A stretch of DNA of 64,000 nt from Tricholoma matsutake (Eukaryota > Basidiomycota > Agaricomycetes > Agaricales > Tricholomataceae): positions 5,022,001 to 5,086,000 of the forward strand of contig AP026545.1 in NCBI GenBank assembly GCA_026075535.2. The letters are read 5' to 3'. Shown in pieces: positions 1-12,626 of the stretch. Every line of letters starts with the position of its first letter. The stretch's first letter is position 1. The position numbers were made by a program, and so were the translations under genes. Under the pieces are notes generated by a model. That model worked only from the letters and a program-made list of their open reading frames with translations, was not told the origin of the DNA and did no database searches.

Positions 1-338
1 GTCCTAAGGTTGTGCAATGTGGTTTCTTGGTACAATCAATGTTGCTGGTGATGTTTCAACATGGTCGATATGATATTGTGATCAATAGACTGGGTCGTGC
101 TGCATCTGGGACCTCATAGGAGTTAGCCGATGTGATTAGAATGTGATTAGAATGGTGCATCGGCCTTTGAGCTGAGGAGACAACCTATCATCCTTCCCCT
201 TACTGAAATTCTGACTGTCCCAGTCAGTTGAGCCAAAATAACTGGGTCATGTGACATTGTTGATTGTTGATTTAAGACGCATCGTGGTTCAAACTTCTCT
301 CTTTCCATTCAATCTCTTTCATCACCCTCCTTGACAAC
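1..338. other. upstream flank, no gene recognised
   Basis: No protein-like reading frame or structured RNA is recognised here. The stretch before position 339 is pyrimidine-rich (CTTCTCTCTTTCCATTC near 292-308), as is common just upstream of fungal start codons, so it probably holds the promoter of the gene that begins at 339. Confidence 0.4.
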
Positions 339-1434
339 ATGTCCATCCTCGCTGAACTCACCCTTCCCATCCTCGATCATGCCAAATCAATGCCCAAGGC
401 TGGCAAGGCCAAAGAGTTCGATTTCAAAATCTGGGGTCAAACCTTTTGTGAGAAAATGGTGTGTTTTACCCTTTCCTTTGTTTATCTGCTTCCTGACTTT
501 GTTGATAGGCTGAATACAATGATCTCATCAGATCGTTTGATGAGGCACGCAATGACTGTGTGCAGGCTACGTTGGACAAGGCAATCAGCCTCTTTGCACC
601 TTTTGCTCGCAAGGATTGGGTTTCATGGGGTGGGAAGTATCTTTTTGAGGAGTATTCAAGGAAGAGAGAGGAAGAGAGGAGGAGAGAGGAGGAGAGGGAG
701 GCTCAGCAGGTAGCCATTGAGGCCAAAGCAAAGAGGATCAAGGAATGATGAGACGTGCTGGTCGAGGCACTTTGAACATTCTTGGCCAAAGTCCAGGCCA
801 AAACCATTTCGAAGGATGATTTTTGCGATCAGACTGCCGCGCTCGAGCTCATGCACCTCTCGATCGATTGGGATGAAGCCGCAGACAAAGAAGAACCTCT
901 GGTTGACAACCTACTGGTTGTCAAGCAAATTGTCGAGAAGAGGAAGGCGGACGAGATGGATGAGGAGGAGGAAGGTGAGGATGAGCTGGATGAAGAGCCT
1001 GTGGTCGCAAAGCGGGTGCGGCTAGAGGAAGGTGAGCTGATCACCTCCCATGGGCTGGTAAGTCCTCATTTTCTTTCGATATTGTTCAGACTAATCAGGC
1101 TTTCAATTTTGATTTAGTGTGATCACTGCGCAGGGCTGAGGACGTCTCCGGAATGTATCATCAAGGAGGGTGCACCCAAGTGCAAGAGATGCACTCAAGG
1201 GCTGCAGGGGTGTTACTGGGAGGGAGTATCAAGGTGAGGACTCCGTTGAGGTGAGTTGAGAAAAATGGCTGGCTCTAAATGAGCTACAAGGGTTACTGAG
1301 GAGTCAACAGAGGTGTCAACTCCAAGACATAGTAAGTGATTCTTCTCAATAATGAGTATGATTGCTAATCTGTATGATTACTTAGCGGTACACATCCGGG
1401 CTATCCAGCCCATCCAAAACATGGAGGCTGGTGA
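339..1434 (+). pseudogene. decayed zinc-cluster-like protein gene, three in-frame TGA
   Basis: A five-exon reading starts at the ATG at 339 (exon 1 339-458, GT-AG intron 459-508). It runs through a charged EEERRREEER coiled coil and an acidic DEEEEGEDELDEE stretch. After an intron near 1060-1118 it reaches a cysteine cluster of the form CDHCAG..C..KCKRC..GLQGCYW. Two short exons end at TGA 1432-1434. The cysteine spacing recalls zinc-binding fungal regulators, but it is not a canonical Zn2Cys6 motif and the function is unknown. In one continuous frame there are three TGA codons at 746, 749 and 773, while the sequence on both sides stays protein-like and the splice sites are intact. Each TGA could be a former CGA (arginine) codon. 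I infer a recent pseudogene, though a shorter protein ending at 746 remains possible. Confidence 0.55.
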
Positions 1435-1479
1435 TAGGTCCACCTTGTCATTCAAGCTTGGAAAATCACATCTATGATC

Positions 1480-2640
1480 ATCGTCAAAGCTCTACAAACC
1501 CATATGAGCCCCTCCAAACTTCTACAAACCCCTCTGAAGCTCTACAAACCTCTACAAATCTCTACAAGGTCACGAAAATGCTTCGAAATTCTTTGCAATG
1601 CTTTGAAACTCTTTGCGACACCTCGAAATTCTTCGTATGCCTTTGGCCGCCATAGTACAACTTCCCCGACCTTCGGACAGCTCAGGATATACACTTGGAG
1701 CATCATCGATGGGTTCCAAACCAGTATCAAGCAATATTGCAGCGATATCGGCCTTCGAACAAGTCTGATATTTCCTCGACCAACTTCAAAAATCATCAAA
1801 CGTTGCAAATCGACATCAGACACCATATCACTATCTGAATACTCATCGCACACATGCCAGACATATCCCCTACCATCATCGAACAATATCGCACCAATAT
1901 TGGGCCACAAACAAAGTCTGAAGAAACTTTGAAAATCTTCGAAAAACATCAAACCTCGAAAAACATCGTTGGACACAGTATTTCCTGTTCGAACAATCTT
2001 CGGATGCATGCTGGACATATGGGACACTATATTGCATATATCAAACACATTTCGACCGCATGTGCATGCATACAATCTGCTCGAAGCAGTTTCCGATCTT
2101 TTATTCAATTTATAACAAGGACAGTCTGGTTTTAGCTATTCTTTCTTATTATTTCTTCATCATGTGTTATATTCACCCCTTCTAGGCTCGCTTTATTGTT
2201 CTGATATACTTATATTGTCTTTTGCCTCGAGTTTTCCACATGTTTGCCTCATGTTCTCTAGCCTTTTTAGGTACTTTCTTTATTTTATATAAAAAGATGT
2301 ACTAGATACAAAGAAAAACAAGAAAGTCGTCATCTTCCTCCCAGATCACAGTGATTTGAGAGTACAGTTTAGTCTTATTCAGTCTGAAGTTTGGTGTTTT
2401 ATGCTAAACTTCCTCAAAATTCCTCAAAATTCCTTGCATTATGCTATTTTCACTCTCGCTTCCCTCAATTAGCCTTTTTGTCACTTCTACTACTCGTCTA
2501 GTCCCCCGATCTTGCATCTGAACATATCTGCGCACTCGAAATTCCTCGAGACATCCTCGAAAAATATTGCGACATCTCAAAAAGCATCGCAACACCTCGC
2601 AAATCATCGCAACCCCTCGAAGTCCTCGAAACACATTCTT
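1480..2640. repeat. degenerate short tandem repeats (CTACAAACC / CCTCGAAA types)
   Basis: Between about 1485 and 1660 the sequence repeats units such as CTCTACAAACC and CTTCGAAATTC. Related CCTCGAAAAACATCG and CATCGCAACACCTCG units recur at about 1935-1970 and 2530-2640. Unit length is near 12-17 bp and divergence is high. Protein-like frames across this stretch simply translate the repeats, so I do not call a gene. A TATA-like TTTATATAAAAAG lies at about 2284-2296. This could be decayed LTR or satellite sequence; no ends were found. Confidence 0.45.
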
Positions 2641-4700
2641 TTAGCCTCAAACTGCTTTGACAAGCAGTTGTTTCATGACTATTTGATGGTTGGTCTGACA
2701 GGTGACATCTAGAGGGCCTCGCATCCTTCCTCTGACTCGTGTTATACCATCTGAAGCCATTTTGTGGGTTTTGTTTGGGTTTCTGGGTTGAGTATCATCA
2801 GCATTTCAATTACATTTTGACTGGACTTCCTTGGTCATGAAAAAAAAGCTTCTATGTTCTTCATTGACTCCCTCTTGCACTCACACTCTACCTCCAGGAT
2901 ACAACATCAGAGTCTAAACAATGCGGCTGATTTTCATGTCACAGTTCTGCATCTAAAAGCGACACGAAAAAGTGAAAAGGGTGTGTCGAGTAACAGGATG
3001 ATGGACAGACAGAAGATTTGAGCTCAAGCTAATCTCGATGCATGTATTATCTTTCCTTATGATGTCCTTGGCTTTCTTCTCAAGCAATGTGGTGAGCCCT
3101 AATGTGTAATGTGAAAGAAATAGAAGCTGGAGGGTCTCTTCAGGAATCAGTAGTATTGTGGATGGTATGTCAACATGTGATGTTATCCAGGAGGGAAGAA
3201 TTTGACCATCGTAAATACACACACCTCCACCACATGAAGCATAACATTCAAGCCAGCTGCACTTGCATCCTCAAAATAGCAACAATCATCTCCAGTCATG
3301 GAATTTTCATGTAGATCTAACCCCACAATAAGCACTTCTTCTGCTTTTTTTCATTCCACCTAGATATGCACTGCATCAGTTAAAACTAGATCCTACAAAC
3401 AGTGAGCAGAATGAACTCACAAATCCAAAAAAAAATCCCAAAGAACAGAGAACATTAAATGTTGTGGATAATTTGCCAAGATGCATGTTTTAAGCCTGCA
3501 TTCAAACAGACCGTGGACTTCATCAAGGGCAATTACAGCTCTTGCTGCGTCTATGTATCTGATATGTGTTTCATTAACTCGACCATATGTCTTTATGTTT
3601 AGAATTCAAATACAGACCTCAATTATGTTCACTCCGTACTTATTTTTGGTCTGAGTGCTCGAGGTCACATGTCTACTCAATCATAATTCCAAGACAAATG
3701 ATTTTCAATGACTATCCTGTTTTCTACCACAACGCAAATCACAAATAGCTCAATATGATAATATATCTTGTCTTTTTATTGCTTATTTTATCATTGATGG
3801 TTGGCCATGCTCCGCTGGCAAGTCACTGTTGTCTATGTATTGATCCACTTAGGTGTGTTGTTTTGCTTATTGTGCCTGACATTATCTGGACTGATGACTT
3901 GTTGCTGACCCCTGTCAGTAACTCAAAAGAAGTTGGATGGTCTTCTTCGCTGACAGACAGCAATAGGATATTTATTTCTTTGTTATGGAGCTTGCTGTTT
4001 GTCGTCTCTCACTTGCTTCTTATCATGAAACCTCATGATGTCACTGGTACAGAGCCGATCACAGTGTCTCAAGCAATGCCCAGAAACATCAACCTGAGGT
4101 TGCATTGGAGTTTCAAGAATGTGTGCTGAATGTTTTCCGGTGTGACAAGTTTGCTTGAACATATTTACTCTACTAAAGAAAATCATCTTAGAGTTGGCTC
4201 ACTCTGCAAAGGTATTTCCATTATACTTGGCTGTGCACAGGCACCTCCTTGGTGTTCTATTTCAATATAATATGTGTGCTCATACATTTTATGTTTGTAA
4301 TCAACGTAGAAGTTGGTGGTAATCCTTTGCTGACAAACAGCATTCAAGGATCTTGCTGCCTGTTCTCACATACCTTGGGGTTAGTTATTCCTCTTTAATT
4401 TTTTCTTATTTTTAACAGACTCCAATTCTTCTACACATGGAACTGATATTAATAATTCTTCTAGTTGCAGCACCTGGGTCTATCAAGTGACAAGTACATT
4501 AGGAGAACAGGAGATGATACAGTGTACTTCAATGTATGGCATACTTACTTTCATCTCAGATGAAAACTGACTGATTAGGTCTCTTTCCAGCACTGAAGTT
4601 GACTATAACATTAGTCCCACTGTGGTAAATCATACCTCACTATTTTCTACACATTCTATTTTGAGGTAAGCCACAAATGCTACTCCTACAACTGTTTTAC
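2641..4700. other. AT-rich, CpG-poor stretch without a supported gene
   Basis: No complete gene is recognised. On the minus strand, 3300 down to 3040 reads as protein-like fragments (for example a SWITSHVDIPSTILL stretch) broken by shifts and stops, so it may be remains of another mobile-element protein. CpG is very rare here, like the Helitron that follows. The Helitron protein frame may reach back into 4400-4700, but its 5' end was not located. Confidence 0.35.
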
Positions 4701-4734
4701 TAACAAATACTTATGTTAATGTTGCAACAGACAA

Positions 4735-7700
4735 GAATATATTCACATTGGAACTCTAACTAATAGCCCTGCAGTTTTAAGCATTGTGGACACAGTCCAT
4801 ATTCTACTATTTGTGGACACAGTTCATATCCATGTCATATATTTACAAGATCACGCCTTGGTAAATCAACAGCATACATCCAACTTGACTAATAGTTTCT
4901 GTAATATCTTCCATTCATGCTCTTTTTGACTACAACCAATTATTGCTAGATTTGTTATCCTTCTTCAGAATTCTCACACCTCAATTACTCTTGAAAAGAT
5001 AACATCTTCTCAACAGTACTGGAGGCTGCTGTATTGTTACTTTCCTGCTGCTTTCAAATGGTTTTTATTTACACAACATTTCACATATAACAATCCACAG
5101 ATGCACATTCTTAGGTTAATAAGACAACAAAGGCATAACACAATGAGAAAACATGACAATCTTTGCATTACTCTTGCCTCTCTGCAAACTAAAATTAGAA
5201 AAATATATAAGCATTTGAGTTGTGTTAAGCAAAGAGATAATCAACTGCAAATATTGGTCATGCAACATGCAGTCGTGCAGCTATATGAATATAATTTATT
5301 TCACTGGATTATTCCATTGATAAAGATCTTGACAGTTTGTGGATATTTAGCTTTGACATTCAAGAAAAAATTTAAAATGTCCACTTACTTCAAAACCTTT
5401 CTGATTGACTACTTACTGAGCTTCACAAATACTCAACCTCCTTCTGTTTATTCAAATGTTAGTAAGACAAGAGTGACTGGAGGAGGTAGACCAGCTGTAT
5501 TTCCAGGAAAAATACTACAGATGTATAGCATAGCAGAGTATGAAACTGATTGGAAACATGGCTTTCATTTCATTGATCATGTTGATAGTGCAGAGTCATG
5601 TATGTATCCTACATCAGCAGGTTTTGTTCATGTAAATTTACCACTACAGCAGTTGGTTCCTATGCTTTCCAACAAGAACATATTTAAAATTGCTAGAATT
5701 CATAAAATGCAAATGAAATCTCATGCCTCTAAGCCAGCCATTTTTCAAAAATTTGAGTTTCACAACTGTGTGGCCTGTAACCTATACTTTTCTGTCTTTA
5801 AAATAGCTGTCACCTGTGCTACAAGTGACCCTCCCAAAAAAAAGGCAAATAAAAACCAGAGCACAAAAGATGCTTATTATGAAAAAGAGATTCAGGAACC
5901 AAAAACACCATTTCCTCCTGCACCACTGAAGGAAGAATTAGTTCATCAAGTCATTAATGGTTTTTGCAAGGATTCACATCTTGCAACACTGCAAGAAGCA
6001 GGATGTGCTGTTTGTGGTGAACTTGTTTCTGTAAGCAAACTGTCAAGATTAAATGCTGTAAAAAATCTTTTGCATATTTTAGATGTTAAAGGTGTTACAA
6101 GAAAGGAGTGTCATAAAATAACAGATGAAATTGAAGAGAACAAAGGCCCTGTACTGAACAGTCATTCAGACCAAATATGTGAAAACTGTAGATGGTTGCT
6201 TTATCCGAGTAGCTTCTTCAGGCCTCAGGAAAATGGTCTCCCATGTAATAGCATTTGAATCTCCAGTACCAAAGATTTATAACATGCTTCCTCCTCCAAT
6301 AGAAGACCTAGATGAGGTACTTGCAATTCTATTTACTGGCCCTTGTAAACCTTCACAAAAAGACATCAGCCGCACTCCTCTGCTTATATGAAGACAGCAA
6401 GTGCTGCAGGCTTTAGAATGGCTGAAATTAAACCATAGAGACTATGCCAATTTGACAATCTCATATGATGAACTGAATAAATATCCTGAAAATATGCCTC
6501 CTGTCTCAATTGAATACAAGAAAGTCTTGTCAAACAAGATACCAGAGGCAACAAGTATTTTTGATTCAGCAGCTGATGATGGAGTACAAGATGGAGACTG
6601 TCCTTTTGTTGTTTATGGAATTACTGGAGAACAGTTTGTAACTAAAACTGTTGCTGCACATAAAGGAATTGCACTGCAACATTGGAACAACAATGGGGCA
6701 GCACTATTGGTTAGCCATGCATCAGAATGCCAATCAATTTATAATAATCCAAATTTGTATCCTCAGATTTTTCCTTGGCTATTCCCATATGGTCTTGGTG
6801 GCATTGGGACAACACCCCTATCTGATAAGGCACATAAGTGTTATCTTTTATTGTATCATGACAAAAGATTTCAAATTGATATTAGCTTTCCTTTTGTTGC
6901 CTTTAGTCATGAGCAGATTAAATCTGTGACTACTGGTGGTTTTTTGCTTGCAGAGACTGCAAAATTTAATGATATTGCAAGACGACTGCTGAGTGTAAAC
7001 CAGGAGACTCTACAACACATTGCCACATGAATGTCAGAAGGAGAAATAGTGCACCCTGCAAATGAGAATGAGGAGTTGTGCTTCCAAGTAATAAGAGATT
7101 TAGATCAAGTTAGTGGAAAAGTAAAAGGCTCAATGACAAGTAAAAAATATATGAGAAATGAGCTATGGTCTCTCATGACATATATGAGTGCTCCTTTATG
7201 GTATTTTACAATTTCTCCTGTAGACAGTAAACACCCTATTTGCTTGTACTATGCAGACACCAAAGAGTCATTTGATCCATTTATTCATGTACCAGATGAT
7301 AGATTTAGACTGATTGCTAACAATCCTGTTGCTGGGGCACTTTTTTTCATTTCATAATACAGATCTTTATCAAACATGTCTTAGGGGTGAATTCAACACA
7401 CAATGGCTTTTATGGTGAAACATCTGCATATTATGGTACAGTAGAACAGCAAGGAAGACTCACTTTACATTTGCATATGCTGCTTTGGATAAAAGGAGCT
7501 GTTGCTCCAGAGGAAATCCAATGCTGCATCAGAGATCCAAATTCACTTTTTGGTGAGAGTCTAATCAAATACTTGGAAAGTTGTCATGCTGGAGAGTTTA
7601 TGACAGGACCAAAACAAATAGTGGAGAAAAATGTTGACTTGAAGATAGAGTCTGAAAAATATGAGGATCCAACAGAAACTATGCCAATCCCTGCACCTTC

Positions 7701-8297
7701 ACAATGTAATGCAAAAAATTGCAATACTTGTGATAATTGCACCACATTGGCTTTATGGACCAAAGATTATTATGAGACAGTAGATGATCTCCTTTTAAAA
7801 TCAAATGTTCACATTTGCACAACCAATAGAAATAAAGATGGTTCCCCAAATAAATTGCAATCATTTACAGGTTGTCTAGACAACATTTGGCAGAAATGCA
7901 AAGCACGCTTTCCAAGGCCACTGTTTCAGCATACAAAAATTGACAGAGTGACTGGCAGTCTGGACTTTAAAAAAAAGAGTCAATGCTCAACACGTTCACA
8001 TATGCTATTACATATTTATTTAGATGCAATACAGATGTTACTAGTTTACACTCAGGAACTGCTATCAAAGCTGTGCTGCTATACATATCTAATTACATTA
8101 CAAAGCCTGCCCTCAAAACTCATATTATTTTTGACACTGTCAGAAGCATATTCCAAAAGAACACAGAATTAATAGTAGGCAAAGAAGAGCAACATACAAA
8201 GGCTCATCAACTAATAACCAAAATCGTTAACTGTTTGTCTGCAAAAACAGAAATGGGCTCACCCATGATATGTTTATATCTTTTAGGAAATCCAGAC
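4735..8297 (+). pseudogene. Helitron Rep (HUH) block with N-terminal region
   Basis: The reading begins with a weakly conserved N-terminal region. A cysteine-rich domain follows (CAVCGEL near 6006, ICENCRWLL near 6175), as seen upstream of Rep in fungal Helitrons. Next comes the Helitron-like N domain, with YPQIFPWLFPYGLGGIG near 6755-6810 and AFSHEQIK near 6900. The HUH-type histidine pair lies in QQGRLTLHLHMLLW (near 7450-7490), and the catalytic tyrosine motif is YISNYITK (near 8070-8095). TGA interrupts the frame at 4927, 6389 and 7028; the last two fall between conserved segments where arginine fits (LLI-TGA-RQQ, IAT-TGA-MSEGE). Frameshifts occur near 6200, in a T-run near 7345 and in an A-run near 7970. 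The chromovirus inserted at 8298, just after YLLGNPD. Confidence 0.8.
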
Positions 8298-8723
8298 TAT
8301 AAGGGCAACCTAAGCCTCTAGCAAAGGGAAATCCAAAGTTAAAATTATACTACATAATACAGGCATTGGGGACACACCTAGGAAAGGGAAATCCAAAGAG
8401 AAAACTCTAAGGATCCCCTTGCTGATGCCCAGTATATGTGAAGACAACAAAAATCAAATATAACCTAAAAATAGAAAAAGGTGGAGATAGGTGGATCAAG
8501 GCCGCCAAATGACATCATACCAAGGGGTATGTGTCGGAAGGGGTACTCCGCCTCTAAATATAAAAGTGTCAACATGTACAAACATGATAGCAAGGGAAAA
8601 TTAGTAATAAAATCCGGAAAAATCATAGAAAATGAAGAATAGAAGGAAATGAGGTGGGGAAAAATATAGGACAAACATAAAAAATAGGAAAAACACACAG
8701 GGCACCCCCCTAGTCCCCTTACA
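8298..8723 (-). repeat. chromovirus 3' LTR
   Basis: This 426-bp LTR matches the copy at 13908-14333 in length and differs at 11 positions by my alignment. At least eight of the differences are C/T or G/A changes at CpG sites. One shared ancestral CpG (in GCCGCCGAATG) has decayed to CA here and to TG in the other copy. Confidence 0.9.
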
Positions 8724-8734
8724 TCACCCCCTCT

Positions 8735-11700
8735 CTAAGATGCATCGCCCCGATGCATTCGAAATTGCATACGACCAAAGTCTGTGACTTGAATGCGACG
8801 CAGTGCAGCAGTGTGCCGTCGGTGGAATTCCTTGATTAACTGAGGGGCATTTACATCAGACTCTTCGACCCATGAGTTCTCCTCATACCCATAACCCTTC
8901 CAATGTACCAAATACTGGAGTTTTCCTCAATGCAAACGGCTGTCCAAGATTGACTCGACTTCGTATTGGGGTTCTCCCTCGATCACTGTAGGTGGTGGTG
9001 GTGGGTGTGAATGGTGTCCCGGGAACGGATCTGGGGGAGCTGGAAGCAATTTGAACGGGATGGAGTCTGGACATGGAGGCTGGGAGGCGTAGACAATAGG
9101 CATGCGTTCCAACGCACTTGACAATGGGGAAAGGTCCCAAGAAGTGATGAGCGAGTTTCTTGGATGGACGTGTAGTGGAGATGTCACTGGAGTCAAGATA
9201 AACTCGATCACCAACCTTGTACTGAGGGGTTGGGGAGTGGCGTTGGTTGTAAAATTGCGCCATGTCATCCTTCGCCTTTGCTAAGGCTGCCCTTGCCTCC
9301 TCCAAGCTATCCCTCATGCGTTCTGTGAACTCATTCACCGTCTCGATGTGTGAGGGAGTTTGGCAAGGTTCAAATCCCATGCGTGGATGTCATCCAGTGT
9401 CTAAGAGGAAAGGGGTCTGTTGAGTGGAAGCATGGACATGGTTGTTGTATCCAAACTTGGCCAAAGGAAGGAGATCATCCCAATCGTCCTGGCATTCATT
9501 GACAAAGAGGCGGATGTACTGCTCCAGTTCCTGGTTGACTTGCTCCGTCTGGCCATCAGTTTGTGGGTGATAAGCAGTTGAAGCGAGGAGTTTGATCCCC
9601 AGGAGTTGGTACAGCTCACGAGTGAACTCTGCCATGAACTGAGGGCCACGATCTGAGAGGAAGGCACCAGGAAGTCCATGTAATTTCCACACGTGGTGGA
9701 GGTAGAGTCGAGCAGCACCTAGGGCACTGACAGTGGTATGAGTGGGAATGAAGTGAGTGCGTTTTCCCACTGAGTCAACTGTGCACATCACCGCATCAAA
9801 CCCGTTTGACTCTGGCAATTCCACCACAAAGTCAACACTGACGACATCCCAATGACTCTCTGGAACAGGAAGAGGGTGTAGCTCACCAATAGGCTTGCAA
9901 CAAGGAACCTTGGTGCATAAGCAAAGGTCACAAGTGCGACAATACTGACCAATGAGCCATGACATTTGTGGCCACCAATAGTTCCATGAGGTGAGCTCCA
10001 AGGTCTTCCAGCGTCCGGGGTGGCCAGCAATCTGTGAGTCATGGTGTTGGGATATGATGCGCCGGCGAAGGTCTGGGTCATTGGGAACATAGATGTGATC
10101 CCTGAAATACAACAAGTCCTCCTTTTCAGCCCACTCTGCCACACGTAAGGAAAGGGTCGATCCCTTCCTCAGTTCTTTAACAGCTCGGGTGACAACATCC
10201 TCATGTAAACTGCTACAGTTTGCACGACGAATGTCACATAGGATGTCCCACTCCTCGCCCTGGGGTGCGATGCCTTCCAGTGCCCGAATGGTGAACAGGT
10301 CTGGCTGCAACAGCACAATGTTTTGGTTGTCACCGCTGCCATCCCCATGGTCTGCACATCGGGATAGGGCATCGGTCTTCCCCATGCTGCGACCCGGACG
10401 GTGGTGCAAGGAGAAGTCGAATCTAGATAGATACAGGGACCAATGAGCTTGACGACAGTTCAATTTCTTGGCCGTCATGAAGTACTCGAGATTCTTGTGA
10501 TCTGTCCAAATTTCCACCTTGTGTTGGGCACCCTCAAGGAAGTGTCGCCACTCCTCAAGCACACGCATTATCGCCAACATCTCCTTGTCATGGATCTCGT
10601 AGTTTCGCTCTACAGCACTAAGGCTTTTGGAGTAGAATGCAACAGGATGCCACTTCTGGTCCTCCAGAGACTGCTGAGACAACACGGCACCCATCGCAAA
10701 GTCAGAACTGTCGGCTTCTACATGAAAAGGACGCGAATCATCAGCAAAGGTAAGAATCGGAGCGGAAGTGACCATCTCCTTAAGCTTTTTGAATGCCTCC
10801 TGTTGTGCATTATCCCACCTCCATGCCTCCTTTCCTGTCAAGTCAAACAGTGGTTGTGCATGATGTGAGAAATCCTTGATAAAACACCAATAGAAATTGA
10901 TGAAGCCCAGGAAAGACTGCACCTCCTTCTTGTTCGTGGGCATCGGCCAAGCTGTGACCCCATTTACCTTGATAGGATCCATCTCCACTTGACCCTCCGA
11001 GATAATCAGGCTGAGGTACTCAATCTTGGTCCTTTCAAACTCGCATTTGTCCTGACAAAGGTAGAGTTTGTACCGTCGAAGTCGCTCTAGGACAAGGCGC
11101 ATGATGCGACAGTGCTCTTCAACCATGCGAGTGAAGATGAGGATGTCATCGAGATAGATGCAGACAACGCCTTCAAGGATGAGGTCATGGAAGATGTCGT
11201 TCATCATGGTCTGAAAGGTGGCAGGGCTATTAGTAAGGCCAAAGAACATGACAAGCGGTTCAAAAAGACCACGGTTGGTATGAAAGGCTGCCTTCCACTC
11301 ATCTCCCTCCTTTATCCTCACATTATTATAGCCCCAACGGACATCGAGCTTGGTGAAGTATCGGGCTCCATGGAGCTGGTTTACGAGTTCGGAGATGAGG
11401 GGTAGTGGGTAGCAATTTTTGACCATGATGTTGTTGAGCCTTCTGTAGTCTTGAACCGGTCGAAGTGAGCCATCCTTCTTCTTGACAAAGAAAAAGGGAG
11501 AGGCCATGGGTGACTTCGATGGTCGAATACGTCCAGAGGCCAGGTGCTCGTCGATGAACTGGTCAAGCTGCCATTGTTCTTCCAGAGAGAGACGATAGAC
11601 CTTGCAGGATGAAGGGGTTGCGCCGGGGGTGAGTTCAATCGCGTGATCCCATGGCTTGCGTGCAGGAAGAGAGTCGAATGACTCCTTGGAGAACACGTCT

Positions 11701-12626
11701 TCAAACTCATGGAGATGAGGGAGTAAGGAGTTAGTAGAGGATTTAGCAGCGCTGTTTTTGTGGAAGGCCTCGGCGAGGTGTTGGGATATGTTCGATGTGG
11801 CACACACCTCATGCAATGAGCGAATCGCAGTGTAGAAGATCTGATCACCCTCCTCCACTTCCTCTGGGTCCTCATCATCATCATCCAAGTCCGGCATTAG
11901 ATCAGGAACCCCTTCCAATTCCACTTCAGGTATAGGCAGGGGTCCAGCATGACACTTCTGAGTTCGTCGTATTGCCGCCTTCTGTCCACGACATTCTTGC
12001 CTGGCTTCTGTGAAACACGTCCGACAGCGAGATGGACATCAGCTCATGGTAACCTCCCCGGTGCGCCAGTCGACCTCTGGGTTATGGTCTCGAAGCCATG
12101 GATATCCCAAAATCACCTTTTGCTTTCCTAATTGAGTGACAGCAAAAAGGGCATGCTCACTATGATCTTTGTAATGGAGAACCAGGTCTGCAACCTCTTG
12201 GATGGCACCAGCTTCATTTGGGGATCCATCCACATTATATACAGGTATCGGACATGAGAGTGAGCGAGTATTTAGGCAATGTTGTTGTACCAGATGGGAA
12301 TCGATGAAGAGACCAGTCACACCAGAGTCCAGGAGCGCAGAGACACCGAGTATCTGTCCAGTGTTGGTCGTCTGCAGTTCGATGGCTAGGTTTACGGAAT
12401 GTGCAGAGGGAGTGGATGCCACAATATACTTGCATGGTAGTTTACGTTCCCATGATTTAATTTTGGGATGTGGAGTAGAAGGAGAGATGGGGAGAGCAGG
12501 TACGTCTTTATCCAACTTCAAAGGGTCAGAGAGGGGAGCAGTCACAGAAATGGATTCATTCTCCAGGGATTCAACTGACAAGACTTCAAAGCGGTTATGG
12601 ACAGGCAGTGAGGGCATATGATTCAC
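8735..12626 (-). pseudogene. chromovirus pro-pol: protease, RT, RNase H, integrase, chromodomain
   Basis: The frame opens near 12626, one base back (-1) relative to the end of gag. Protease has the active-site triplet in ALLDSGVTGLFID (near 12310-12345). Reverse transcriptase shows VQDYRRLN and the YLDD box (CIYLDDILIF). RNase H shows the ADSSDFAMGAVL and TDHKNLEYF segments. Integrase has the HH-CC finger (HHDSQIAGH..CRTCDLC) and DDE core pieces (SVDFVVELP, LSDRGPQF). A chromodomain with [15 protein letters not shown] lies near 8860-8920, and the protein stops at 8735-8737. TGA interrupts at 12039, 9390 and 8927, and a frameshift lies near 9060. At 9390 the family reading LLDTG-R-HPRMGFEP places arginine at the TGA. 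Confidence 0.85.

Noticed and set aside
1542..2108. 188-residue minus-strand open frame
   Set aside because: Much of it translates short degenerate repeats; no recognisable domain or intron structure.
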